Origin: Protonemura montana
Lineage: Eukaryota; Arthropoda; Insecta; Plecoptera; Nemouridae
Direction of reading: 5' to 3'
NCBI GenBank assembly: GCA_947568835.1
Contig: OX387604.1
Span: 6,727,860-6,791,859 of the forward strand
DNA: 64,000 nucleotides
Of the stretch, positions 1 through 12,970 are shown piece after piece. The notes beneath the pieces are model-generated. The model was given only the letters and a program-made list of their open reading frames with translations. It had not been told where the DNA came from and did no database searches. Within the stretch, counting starts at the first letter, position 1. Every line of letters begins with the position of its first letter. Both the position numbers and the translations under genes were made by a program.

Positions 1-456
1 AAAATTTGATTTCCTTTCATACCATTGAGCATTAATCAGCAAGCGAAATAATAGAGAGTGGAAAAGATGCTATTAGCTCAACCACCAAACTGTTTTTTTT
101 TTCTTTAATTTTCACTACTGCGTACACTTATTTGCAGCTAAGAAAGCAAAATGTAAACACATCGTAACTAAGACTTGCTTTTATGACATCGGGGTACACT
201 TTTACGACCACACCAAGTGAAACTTTACATTGCATGTGTGTATGACGATGACTTTGTCTGGTGGTCAGGAGGGGGGTAGATTGGGGGGGGGGGGGGAGAG
301 ATTAAGATGCACTTGGTTGGAATTGACAGGCAGGACAAACGGTGACCCACGCAGGTCACGAAAACTACTGCGTTGATTATACTAGAAAGTATCTGGGGCC
401 CAAATTCGTCAACCTATATTATAGTCACTAGCACCGTGGCATCACTGAAGCGTAAT
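1..456. other. non-coding, no gene seen
   Basis: AT-rich DNA with a G homopolymer. I see no exon, RNA gene or regulatory element that I can support. Confidence 0.6.
283..296. repeat. 14-base G homopolymer
   Basis: An uninterrupted G run following AGGAGGGGGGTAGATT. Confidence 0.9.
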
Positions 457-793
457 TAATTATTTATTCGACGGGTTTAACGACGCACTGCGTTGACAAC
501 GGGCACTGTGGCACTGCTCTCTTGACAATACGATCGGGGGATGAGTGGATGATGATGAACCTAACCTAGAATGGAGGAGGGGAAACCCGGTGCCGGCACG
601 TAGCCTACTCCTGCCGAAGAGCACATTGGAGACCACCGGCTTTACGTCCCTTCTGGACGACGGCACAACGCGATCAACACGACTTCTCAAATCCATGCTG
701 TCAGGAGGTTGATAAGCAAGGCGAATGAAGTTGTATTAACATTCATCCCTTCGACCTCTCTCCCGAACAGAACTGGCCATGTGTATTATGGTT
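457..793 (-). repeat. 5S-derived SINE family, copy A (5' truncated)
   Basis: Read on the minus strand it matches copies C and D over the body: ACCAGTTCTG-like start (here GGCCAGTTCTG), GGGAGAGAGGT, CCTTGCTTATCAACCTC, the GTGCTCTTCGGCAGGAGT region, GGGTTTCCCCTCCTCC and GTCGTTAAAC at the 3' end. The 5S-like head is missing. The open frame across it only reflects the shared repeat sequence. Confidence 0.85.
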
Positions 794-3700
794 GTTTTTA
801 ATCAAGAAATACAATTAATTAAATCTTTCACATATTTAGGCTGCAAAAACTGTCAAGATAACAACGCTTTTTTTATATCTCGATAACTGATCCACTCTGC
901 CATGGTAATTATCAAAAAGTGTAAGAATATTTACTATTATAATGGTCTAAAATTAGAATGATACTCTTGCCAACATTGTTGACAAAGAAACTCACAGTTG
1001 GTATTAACAGTTTACTTTCACCAAAAAATGTCTAAAGTGATTTTCTGTGACAGTCGAAAAGTCGAGCAGGATATAATGTGGCTCAATTTTTAAACATGGC
1101 TTTCGCGCTTTAAAGCGAACGTGTTTTGCTCACCATAAGTTAAGTCAAGCGCTAGCCAAAATCCTTACATGGTGTATAGTAATTACTTATCAAGAAAACT
1201 CAATTGATTAAGCGTTCCCTAGCCTTAAAAATTAGACCAGGCGGCATTATCTTTTCCAGAATACTCTTGGTTCTTCTGAGTCCCAACCAGTATCGCTTGA
1301 GCACTGACCACCAAGAACCTCAAGTTACGAGAAGCGGGCAATTTCGCCGGTGCTTCGTGGTCAGATGAACAGGCAACAGGGAGTCAAGACACCGAGCGGG
1401 AGCGGATTTCTTGCCAAGAAGCAAGAGAAGCCTCGGTCATCAACCGATGACTTTGACAAATTCACTTTGCTGCTTTACTTACTACATCTCTATGGCGATG
1501 TAAGAAACGAAGAAAAAAACCCAACGCGATGAACCCTGCACGAAAACATCAATGAACTGAACGCTGGAAGGAACTAATTTTTAATTTACATTGTGTAAAG
1601 CAACGCGTCGCTGGTGTGGCCTGTGTAGCTATCAATCTGCATCGGCTGTAGGTAGCGGTTCTGGGCTTGGTTCTCTGGTTATACCTCGGTATCGTCGGTA
1701 CACTGTTGACAATGTACTCCGTTCGTCCCGTCAGTCTTTCTTCAACCAGACAAGTAAATCGATCGAGAACCAACACCTCATGAAAGCACGATGGACTGAT
1801 GACCTGGATGGCAGGTCCTTTTCGATCATAACTAGTAATTCGTAACGGCGCCCGACAAAAACGTCGCCGCGACGGCTCTTTGGTATTTGCCACACAGATG
1901 AAACAAAGTGATCCGTGTCTCATTTGATTTAATCCATCTTTCGTGTGCCCGAAAGTGGCTAAAAATCTAACCCTCTGCCGAACTACTCTAATTTCAAGAG
2001 AAACAAACTAGTGTAGAGTATAGTGAGCGCTGTCTTCAATTTCGTTCAAGCATCTGCTAACTGCCCCATAACTGAGACTTGACCACCGCTGCTGTCGGTT
2101 TGCATCATTAGAGTTTTACTTTATTTTGTCACTCTAGACTCTCGCCTAACCTATTTATAATGAAACCTTTGCTCTACTGCAGTCACATTAGTAATATTTC
2201 TAATAATATGTAAAATATCATTATAATAGAGAGTCATAAGGATGAAGGCGTCAAGGCAACTCATAATTATTGTTATGCACTATTGTCAGATGGTCGTGAG
2301 AAGGTAAATCTGAAAGACAGATGGGTTAGCATAACCCATGTGGATACAGGTATACCCTTGCTTCCTTGGCCGCTTAGATACGAAATAATCCTATCCTTGA
2401 ATTGAAATCTTTTTCAGCGAGCGTGGTATGAGCAAGGTGCCATGGAGTTTGATCAAAATCAAAAGACCAAAATCAAAGGATCAAAATCAAATCGGTCGCG
2501 CCGCACATGCCACTAATCAGTAATCATTTTAGTATGCAATGCACCTAACTCGAATCTGGCGCGCTAAATTCTGTTCAAGGTAAACCTTTTTATGTGAGAA
2601 AGACTGTTTCTAATGAACGACTACCCATCACTAGCGCGAACGGATTTTCATTTAAACGACTAAAGTGAAAATCAATGGTTAGTCGTTACAGCAGGGATGG
2701 AAATAGCTGCAAAAAGAGGGAGGAGTGGGCTAGGAGGTTAGCCCAAGTGTGCTATTATCAGTACACAATGATAAATCTACGTTTAATTATCACTTCCTCC
2801 AGTAAAATTATGAAATGGGAACAGAACATTGTTCCTGCGAGACGGGCTATCGCTGTGTCGGCCATGCAAGGAGCAGAATGGGTCGCGATGGGACAGCATT
2901 GGCTGCTTATGCATTGGGGGAGAGGGGTGATGAGGGATCCCGATCAAAATGCAGATCAGCCTGATCAGGCTCGCTCGACACCGAACCAGACCACAAATCA
3001 CACCAATCATTTGGCAGTTAGATTTGCGTTATTAGAACTAGCAGCGTGTTGCTTCGAAAGAAATCATTCCATCAAATATTTTGTGCGCTGCTCGAGAAAC
3101 ACTTGCGCTGTCACAGATCTCTTCGCCATTAGACAAGTATTTTTTCAAGTTGTTATATTACAAACATTTTTATTTGATATCGTCTTTTAGTCGTCCAATT
3201 TTGGAAGTGCACTTTTTTGGGAGGAAGCCTCTCTCAATAAATAGTGTCTCGTTACGGAGAATTGCGGATCGAGTTAGTGACGGCAACTGAGACGACTTCA
3301 ACTGCTAGTCTGCAGGACGAGCCGAAATCTGTGAATGAATGAATAAATGAATTCTGCGATGACCGTTCCTGCAGCGAATTAAAAGGATTAAGGTTTGATG
3401 GAGGCTGGATCAGCTAGCGGTCTCTCAAAGAAAACAGTAGACTAAACAAAGAGTTCATTTAAAAATAATAAACAATAGAATTTTAATGTATAAAAAAACA
3501 ACTTAAACCACGCCCGATTCATTTTAACAGTCAGCAAAAATTCCTTACATCTTTGCCAAAAGAAATTGAAAACAAAACGCATCGAGCAATAAGGAATGAA
3601 GAGAAGAGACACCGCTGAAAAAATATCACTGAGCATTAGCAATGGATATATGAGATTCCGGTCTCAGCGACACCAGTTTCTAGACTGGAGAGTGATACTC

Positions 3701-6142
3701 GTTTCTACCAATCCACGATGAACCGTTTGCAACCGTTACTAACCGTTCAAAATTCGTTCAAAAACTGTTCAAAAATTCTCTGTTGCAGCGACGAAATATC
3801 TTGCAACTCTGTTGAAACGAGTTCGTCTGAATTATTGTGATCATTGTTCGCCTGCTTAATTAATTGGTTATCATTTCTCGAAGATTTTAGAAAGTTTTGT
3901 CACTAAATCACAAATTACAAGTTCGTGTATGATATAAACCCAACATAAGAGTAACCCACGCAATTGAAAGCTCTGAACTGTAACCAGCACGCGTAATGAT
4001 AATAGACCAAAATCGAAGCAATGAATTCATGAAATCGCAAGCAACGTCTAAACGTCTTCTAGTCGGAGATATAAAGGAAGGATGAGAAGAAGAGAAAGAA
4101 GAAGAAGGAATTCGACAATGACAGTTGTTGACGAGTTGACGGATGTCCTTCAGTCAATGAAAAATTACTGTCAGTCAAAGGAAACCAATCCTGCGCCGCC
4201 GATTCATACTATTGCAATCTAAAACATCGTCCCAGAGCCTGATCACATGCCAAGTGCCGCTTTTGTGTAACACTGTTACAGGCTTTGGGGGACGATTTGG
4301 CGCCCAAATGCACTGCCACTATCACGTTTTGCTAGTTAAAACGTAGATACACACTTCGATTACCAACCACTCAATTTTGAGTCTTTAAATCAGTCAGATC
4401 GGTGCACTTTTGAGGGAGCACCTACGCGAGGCAGCGCTTTGATGCCGAATGCAGATAGTTTCAGGACGACCTGTACCGTTCTCTAGGAGACAAACGCAGA
4501 GATTTCAAAGGATCCGCGATCTAGAATTCGGACGCGGTACAAACGGGCCCGCAAAAATACCATTAGGAAACATTTTAGCTAATTTTAAATCTATATAAAC
4601 TGAAAACTGAAATCTCCTGCAGCAGTGGCTCTTTTGTCAAGTTCAAAGCAGTGCTACACCGCCGGAAACGGTAGAAAAAACTCTCGCAGACTTTGTTAAT
4701 AATGCCTATGAAAATACGACATTTCCAGTGGATTGATCATTTTCTGTCTCGCTCGGAATTGCGTATAATTACACGAAGATTTAGATGCACTGGCTCAGGG
4801 AATTGCTGCCATGCTTTCCATGCTTTATAGCAAGCATGTAAGCTTTATAAACCATGGTTTACCTGAAACAATTGACGCCAGTACAGCTACCCTATCTGGC
4901 GTGGTTCCAGGTAGTATAGACATTGATAATTGTTTGATAATCATTAATTTTCCCAAAAGATCAGAATTTCTAACCAATTATTAATCCTCATGTTAATTCT
5001 TGTTATTATGCAGGGCACTCATGATCAATGCATTTTTGATGGATCCCCAGAAAAGGTTACAAGAGTGATCAACTTTTTACCGCACAGTATTTCATGTAAA
5101 ATTAGAGCGTCGTGAGGGTGGTCTTTGTAATAATTAGCACGGCACAGACATGAATGGACCTCCCTCTTCTTCCTTTCGTCTCATCACCGCTCACAAAGTT
5201 CCTTTCGGTCTCTTGTTCTCTGTCCTAGGCAGATGGAGTACCTGACCTTACTATTTTAAAACACTACACCAAATGCCTTTGCTTACCTATAAAGGTATAG
5301 GTATTTCTGCCAATTTTCCACCGACTTTTCTTTTGCATAAATTCACTCTGCTGATAGTGCAAAAATTGTAGAGAGTCACCGGTGCGCAAAGAGATTTAAA
5401 AAAAAAGGGGGCAATTGAAAATGCCAATGAACTCATTGCAATGAAGTAGTTTTGCGTAGTGAAGTTTTTATCGCTCGAGACTTAAAAGTGTCGAGACGGA
5501 AACTAAAGCAAGGTGAAAATCAGAAAATAGGTTTATAAGAGTGACTCGTCCACTATGCGGGGAAAAAAACATCTTAAAGGTTGGTACTATACTTAGCGGA
5601 AAAAAGTTTAGAACGCAAATGAAACATGAACATTAGGCCAACAGGTATAATTATTTGAATTCACTTTCATGCGACTTAATCTTGATCTTGATCCAAGATT
5701 CGTCAATCGTCATTCCCCTAAATCACAGTGATGTTTTTTTTTCTTCTCCCGACAATCAAATCCAATATTTTCCCTCAGATCTTGTGGCCGCCGAAAGTGT
5801 TGTCTTCGTAAATCATTTATGCTTCTGGCTCATAATCTGCTCTGGAGGAGCTGCATTTCGTCTCGGACATGGCTTAATGATAGATTAAAAGTGGTTTAAT
5901 CTAATTTAATTATAATAACAGTAGGAACTGAGGCGATTATACATACTAAAGAAGAAAAAAAGAGCGCTTTAATAGATTAATACAATAACATTAGTTTTTT
6001 TTTTGCCATACAGTAATGTTTGCCGGTATAATATGTTAAGTAGGTTACTTAGGGTGATTAATACTCGGGACTGGAGGCCACATACGTTGTAGAAAACCTA
6101 ATTATAGGCAGCTGATAAATAATTAAGAAAGCAAAGCCAAAG
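794..6142. other. non-coding, no gene seen
   Basis: Contains a GAAT microsatellite (3333-3352), purine-rich GAAGAA runs near 4085-4110 and many TAATTA words. A 171-codon plus-strand frame at 2675-3190 has no recognisable domain and mixed composition, so I do not call it a gene. Confidence 0.55.
2451..2492. repeat. imperfect tandem GATCAAAATCAAA
   Basis: Three units: GATCAAAATCAAAA, GACCAAAATCAAAG and GATCAAAATCAAAT. Confidence 0.75.
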
Positions 6143-6191
6143 TGATTTGAACCTGAGCACTCGTCAGCGCAGAGCATACCTATCACCTCTA
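6143..6191 (-). repeat. tRNA-like fragment with A and B boxes (SINE remnant candidate)
   Basis: On the minus strand TAGAGGTGATAGG (6179-6191) resembles a pol III A box. GGTTCAAATCA (6143-6153) matches the B box at 10 of 11 positions, with tRNA-like spacing. A complete cloverleaf with acceptor stem is not evident. Confidence 0.35.
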
Positions 6192-6530
6192 CACACATGC
6201 TCAAATATACCTTCTCGAAAGTCGAAACAAATTATGCTAACGGCCTGTTTTATTTGCAAGAGCAAATCTGCGCAGCAACAAAAAAACCCAATCGCGAGTC
6301 ATTTTTGCACACGTAACACTTGATGATCTTTCTTAATAATTTAAGATTAAAAAAAAAAAAATTTAAATGCACTGATATAGCAGTCGCATAAAACGAGAAA
6401 AAAACTTCCCTAAAATACTTTTCATTCTTAAATTGTATCATTTAAAAATCAGTGAGCGACAGCAATAAGAATTACCGATCTACAAGGAAAGTTGCGTTGC
6501 GATCATGTTCTAAGGGCGAAGGCGTGGGGT

Positions 6531-6548
6531 GGGGGGGGGGGGGGGGGG
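6531..6548. repeat. 18-base G homopolymer
   Basis: An uninterrupted run of G, preceded by GTGGGGT. Open frames on both strands around it are artefacts of the run. Confidence 0.9.
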
Positions 6549-9500
6549 AGAGAGTAGCAGATTTTCTTGGAGTCCTCGCGCAGCTTTTGTGGTCTTCCAG
6601 CTGTCCAGCTGCAAACCGCCTCCAGACGCCAACCTGGCTGAAATTTGCATGCCTTCGCCTCGGTCGAACACCTGACTGACAGGGCGGTTCACATCGACAC
6701 CACATACAGTACCGATGCAAGTTATTCAATAGCACTCAAAGCTCGGCACGTGATCTCAGATACAGATGTCGTCTGCTGCCGGTACCTTATGTGCATTGTG
6801 TTTGTGTAAGAGTGTGCATAATTATCAATGTATGTTATATCTGCACTGGCTGAAGCTCTAGTTTCTACGCTCAGACTTTCCGGCTATGTCTTGCCAAGCA
6901 AGGTGCTATTTTTTATCACAATTCGCGTCAACCGTCAACCAGCAAGAAACTCTTGTCGGTTGTATGCGAAACTTAGCTAAGAAAGTTTAGTACATTATTA
7001 GGACGAAAATGGGGTAGCTTGCAATTTTAAGGGTTCTGCTTGTGTATGGGTGATGTTTTGAAGGCGGGGCGGGGCGAGTATTACACCTTCAGCTAGCAAG
7101 CAAACTAAAGCCGTCCAAAGTTATGAACTTCTGAACTGGAATGGCCATGTTTTTGCCTCGCTTATTGGCGCATTATTTGTTCTACGTTGTTATGATGGTC
7201 ATTTGTCATGCCCCCGCTAGCCCGCCACCCCCCTCCCACCCCCCGAACAGCCCCTGACGCCCTCATCATTGCCTGTTTTTGACAGTATATTAAAACAAAA
7301 AAATCATCAACATAATAATGACGACGTGTAAATAGGATGGCCAATTACGAAAGCTCCGTGGCGAGAATGACCTGAAATGAATCGATTTGCGATGCACGCA
7401 GTGCACTGAGATTAACCTGTAATTAATCAGATTATAATAAGCTGCAACTTAGCTTTCATGCGTTTCGATTATCATCCCTATGGTGATGGTAAGTCATGTT
7501 CTCTTAGTTACCTCCTTAGAACGGCAGCGACATGGATGAGATTCTTAAAAGGGTTCCTTTGAAGAAAAGTTCCTGTTGGTTACTTATCTGATTGAGAATC
7601 ATGAATCACGAGGAGCTTGACAAAACTAGAAGCTGCATCTAGAACTAGATGAACGCGGCATGTGATGTCGGCGCAGATCGCTGCTCAGGTTCGGCCGCAG
7701 GACAAGAGAAGAAACATCGCTTTGTTTTCCAAGATCGTTCTTAGTGAACACTGCTCACGCGTGCACACGCTTTTTACTACAGAATTATATTTAAATTATG
7801 TTAAAAACGATCGAAAATTAAGACGATTTGAATGAAGATGTTACCTTTGAATTTTGATCGTCTTATTTTGATAATGGTAAGGTATGGACTAACTGAGTTC
7901 CACCACCACCTAATTATTTACCGAGTAAACACTATAATATTCACGTTCGAAAAGAGTTTCCAGAAATATTGTATTTTTTAATTTGACTTTGGGGGTGTAT
8001 AATTATGATTTCGAGCGGTCCAGTTCGGTGCTGCCGCGCAGCTGGTCGTAGTTTATCCGCATTTGAAAAAAGCGCATGGGTGGTCGGCTTCGTTTCATCA
8101 AATTCGAACTTTTCTCTGTCTCACGAAATATCTAGTGAAAAGTGCAGAGAAAGACTCTTAAAACAAGACAAAATGTGCATCCAAAAGAATGCAGTTTGGC
8201 GTCAATAAAACAACCAATGTCAAATGAAAGCATCTTTTCTTCCCTGTTTGAAAAAAAATCGCTTGTCTCGGTTCAGATTTTGCCAAGGAAGCAAAAAAAA
8301 AAGACAATTACATGCAGAAGTCGAATGTAAATGAAATGAGAAAGCAATAAGAAAGGCCTACAGGTGACTACGCCCTGACTAGCTCTTCAACTTGACTCTG
8401 CAACTGTACGTTAATTGATTTGAAAATATTACATCCAGCCTTCAAGCTACCTTTCGAATACCTAATCAAATTCCCCAATGCTCAGCCCACTATGTTCTGC
8501 GTTAGATACTTGCTCGACTCACGTATTGTCAATCTACAAATACAGGTAGCAGTCGGGACCTTAGGAGATGAAGAGTGGAGGGAGTGGGAGCTCGCATATA
8601 CATTGGCAAATGAGCTGATACCGCATCTGATGTCCGACATGCCTATTTACCAGTATTGAAATGCATTGACTAATGACGTTCAGACTGCGGTACATCCTAT
8701 TGACCACGTTTACATGTAGAATTACATTGTTAAACTGTGGAATTTGGAAACGCACTCGCATTCGAATGGTTCTCGTGAAAAGTGCATGCATGAGTAAGTG
8801 GATGGGATTGTCTTGGATTGTCTTAAATTGTCTTAGACCTCCCACCGCCGCAGATTTCAGCATCAAGAGCAGGAGTAACAGCAGCAGCAGATACTGGAAA
8901 CACTGTGATTATCATATTCAAATGAGATGTCAGGCGTCGCAGGAAATCTCTCTATCAATGGCCATGCGTAAGAGAGATTGTAATAAGATACTATCTACAT
9001 TTTATCTCTAAGTGATCAGCCATTTGAATAGACCATAATCATACATTACCTATGCAAATGGTCTGGACATTATCATGAGTATCCTACTGGAATCTGATGC
9101 CACTTCATGGATTCCTCTCGTAAACGATTTAAATTTTTTGGGTAACCACAAAAATTTGTTGATTTTATTAAAATATGATTTCTCGCAATCTGAGAGGTTG
9201 GGTGGACACAGTTCACCCCGAGCGATGCCCAAATGTTTTTTACGAAGAGCAGTGTTTGTTTTTTAGCGGCGCCAGGAGCAGCAGCGCCAGGCTATAAGAG
9301 ATGACGCGATATGATGAGATCGAGATGATGAAGTCTACGGCGGGAGCGTTTCAGGATGCTGCAAAGAGTGAGCGAAGTGCGGCTGCGATGTACGAATCCT
9401 TCCGCGGGTTAATGCACATTTCGCGCTCGCCAGTGCACGTAAAAGCTACTAGAAAATATGATCATCAAATGAAGATTAGCACTTCAACAATCTCGAAAAT

Positions 9501-10796
9501 TACCCCTAACGATGAGAATGTAATGCGAGCTGAAGCAAGCATTGGCCTTTACAAGTCTACTGCGATAACTCCTTGATGTGGTCACCGGGCAACATCTTTT
9601 GGCCCGAACTAGGTCCACATTCTAAGACATGAAATATAGTCTCACCTACAATTATACCATCACGCGAATTTTAGTTCATTATTTTAGAGAGGTTAATTTC
9701 CAAATAGGTGATCATTCTTGATGGCAGTGCATGTGCCTATCTAAATTTTGCCGCACTTTTTTAGTTTCAAGACTTGACCAAGAAAGAGGATAACACATAA
9801 CATCGCCTAACGAATTTTCTTTTTTTTTTGTTCCTTTCCCACTCCCATTCCCCGCCCCCCACCAAAGCTCCAGCCTCCCAGAAGCAGGACAGGAGAAGTT
9901 ATTGAACTAAAAGGCTAATAAAATGAACTTACTTTCGGGAAATTTGTTTGATTTTTCAATGTCAACGGACTTCCTTCTTGGGGAAGTGCAGAAATGTATC
10001 AAGAGCCGGTTGTCGCCGGCAACAAAACGTCAGGACATTTAAAGAAGATGATGTATAACCTAACGTTTCCAGCCATAACCATTAATTTTATTACTGATAA
10101 TGATCGAAGCAATTATGGTTTTAAGTTGAACTAACACAGTTGAAATTAGTGCTGGGTTAATCTAAAAGTGTCATCTTAATTTATTAATTAATTCACTGCT
10201 GGGATTAAAATGTCCTTCACTCATTACGGTCTCATCAGCCCAACGAGAAATAATGATATCGTACTAGCTTTTACCACGGTAATTCTTATTGCAGCAAACT
10301 CACGATTGAAGAAGTTTTCCTACGTTCGTTGGGGACAATTCTGTCTCTCGTCTCCATTCCCATTCCCGTTCCCTATCGCGGTCCCTATCCCAGGTCTCAC
10401 GGAGCAGGGAGCGCTAGAGTCGAGAAGGAGCACAACAACATCTACACAAAGTACACAAGAGACACCCCTTTTTGTGCGCCTTATGTCCCCGAATATTTTA
10501 GCGTAAACCTATTAGTGATAGTGAATCATTAGTTACATACGAAAAGGTTTTTACAAGCATTAGAAGAATTCTACTAATCTTACAAAATGGTAGGAAATTT
10601 GTAACAAAAAAGGTGAAATCCCCGAATAAAAAGATGTCGGACTATTTTTGAAAAATCGGATCACTTTATTGTGCGCTAGACAGACAAATCTGGGACCGTT
10701 AGCTTGTCTTAGGAAGCAAACATGTTACTTCCATGGATGAAATGTATCCCAAGTATTAAATGTAAGTGCAAGGGATTCTCGGAGGCGTTGTCACCA

Positions 10797-10915
10797 GGAC
10801 CTTACTCTAGAGCCGCACACTTATTTATTACTGGGAACTTACTCCAGAGTTGGGGAACTTACTCACAGCTGAGGACTTACTTCAGACCCGAGCACTTACC
10901 CACGACTGGACACTT
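10797..10915. repeat. decayed tandem repeat with ACTTACTCCAGAG core
   Basis: Units of about 20-22 bp recur as CTTACTCTAGAG, CTTACTCCAGAG, CTTACTCACAGC, CTTACTTCAGAC, CTTACCCACGAC and CTTACATGGATT. Each is followed by a GG/CA-rich linker. Confidence 0.6.
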
Positions 10916-12081
10916 ACATGGATTACACCACACAGGACTATAGCACCACACGGGGATGTAGCTAAGCTGCTGCTGCTGCTGTGTCATTTGGACGATGCTG
11001 AATGGAGCCAGCGGGCCTCATCTGCTCAGAAGAAGCGTCAACTACTAATGGATACTATATGGCTAGTGACGTCACAATATATAATGATAATGTTGAGTGA
11101 GCCAAGATGAAACAAAAGACCTCCGCTACCGCTTACAAATAGGCCATCACAAATAAAATAAAGCTTTAGAGCCATATTATAATTTGTACATATATAAAAA
11201 AATATATAAATTAAATATCTTCGTGTTAAATTATGTTTGCACAATGATAAAGCAAAAACACTTCAGGTTCAATTTTAATAATAATCAGTGTACGCTCGCG
11301 TTCAATGATGGCATTGTCTCAGAATAAATAAGTTCAGTGTCCGTGAGGTTTGGAAGGAACTCTGAGCTCGACTCTTCTATCTTAATTAAACGCAAGGAAT
11401 GAAAATAAAAGACATTATCTGAATCTAATTGAATGGAAAAATTGACGGCTTCGAGTTGGTATTAATCTGGACTGATTGAAAATCACCTCGAAAAATTGCA
11501 ATTCGTTATCTTAATCAACGCGTTCGATAGTTCAATTATAATTGGTACGATGGTAAGAATGAGTAGGCCATGGACAAAGATGACCAGCAAGATGCGAGAA
11601 CTTGGCTTGGTGTTGAAGGTACCGTACCTTACCAATCTCCAGCATGCTGTGGGCATTTAAATTAGTTCTAAATTAGTTTAAATTCTTAGTGATTTGATTA
11701 GCTTAGTTGATCCCGGAATAACATCTTCCCCAAAGACGTCAAATACACGGGAAAGGTGTCGTGCAAAGCTGCAAAGTTTGTTTCTAATGTAATTGTATCT
11801 GAATCTGATAGCATTTGACATCTATTGATAGATGGGCAAGCCAAACATCTCCCCACTGCATTCGTTGAGCTGCAGTGGGGTGCGCCCCCTTCCACCTCCC
11901 CCTTTTCCCACCCATACGGTGAGAAAATAAAGAGACGCTTGCTGTTCAAGCAGGATACAGAGGAAGAGGAGGTTTCTAGAAGCATTAGAATGTAGGAAAA
12001 AAATCAAGTAAGTTTTACCATCATTTATAACTGCGAATTAAAGACAGTTGAGGGCGGATTTCGGGTTGGCGACATTTAAAG

Positions 12082-12342
12082 ATGAAGACTGGAAAACTTT
12101 GTAGGAAGGGATCATTACGGATTACACAAGAAAGGTTTTATGGTCGATGCGTCCCTAACTTGATATCAACCTTCAGATCGGAAAACTCACCATCTTCAAC
12201 ATCTTCAGAATCTTCATCGAATCGTGCGAACTGCAGAGGAGGTGCCATTAATTTCAGTCACAGTGACAACATTGAAAAGGAGGGAAAATTAGCTAAGCTA
12301 AAGAAAAAAGGCGTACAGTTCATTAATAAAACCCCGAAGTAG
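12082..12342 (+). CDS. small open frame, unproven
   Basis: An 86-codon frame opens MKTGKLCRKGSL, has a Ser-rich centre (SPSSTSSESSSN) and a basic end (KLAKLKKKGVQFINKTPK). I recognise no domain. Its composition is less repeat-driven than other frames here, but there is no splice, promoter or homology support. It may be chance. Confidence 0.12.
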   Translation: MKTGKLCRKGSLRITQERFYGRCVPNLISTFRSENSPSSTSSESSSNRANCRGGAINFSHSDNIEKEGKLAKLKKKGVQFINKTPK

Positions 12343-12920
12343 TTTGCAAATTCTGTTTTGACTGTTCGTGAGTTCTGACTCTTACGAACAATTGTTGGAT
12401 GAGTGTCGAGTCACGAGTGAATGGAAGAGTGAGAGGCAAGGCCGGCAAATAAAGGAAATGGGTGAGAAGATGACGAGGAAAGATGGGGATGGCATGTGAC
12501 AGAAGAACACTGAGAAGAGGACTCGCCCAATTTGCTTTCCTTCCCGGCTAACTTCGCTTGGTAATCTTTCGACAAGTAGATTTTCCATTCCGATGGGTAC
12601 AGGACGCACACCATACAGAGTTAAGTGCTCCTTATCTCTGCTCGAAAACGCAGTCTGGCTTCCGAAAACACGGGACATGCAAAATAACGCAGTACAAACC
12701 GCATTATTAATTATGATTTGCTTTTAAATGCATTTTCTGCATGCAGCTTGTCTTTCTGCCATTATTCCACATTACGAAATAATTATATAGTGCATCGCGA
12801 TAGTTGCTCAACTCGTATCGTATGTATAATAGTATAATGATGTAATAAGGTAATTTCCGGTGATTGAAAGGTGTCCATGCGAGCTAATAAATAGCTAGCT
12901 CGCTACAGGAGGTAATTTGG

Positions 12921-12970
12921 CGGTGAACGCTTAACGCTCACCGCACGGCGTTCAGCGATGAACGCTGAAC
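12921..12970. repeat. two adjacent hairpins
   Basis: CGGTGA ... TCACCG forms one inverted repeat (12921-12943). GTTCAGCG-ATGAA-CGCTGAAC forms a perfect 8-bp stem with a 5-base loop (12950-12970). Both share the word AACGCT. Confidence 0.6.

Larger units (their letters stand above)
6192..12081. other. non-coding, no gene seen
   Basis: AT-rich with homopolymers and the decayed ACTTACT repeat near its end. Overlapping frames at 8420-9011 and 9301-9576 show no domain. Confidence 0.55.

Noticed and set aside
2675-3190. 171-codon plus-strand open frame
   Set aside because: No domain, no splice context and no compositional sign of coding. A frame of this length is expected by chance in 64 kb.
8420-9011. 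Cluster of overlapping 79-112 codon frames
   Set aside because: No family resemblance and no consistent strand.
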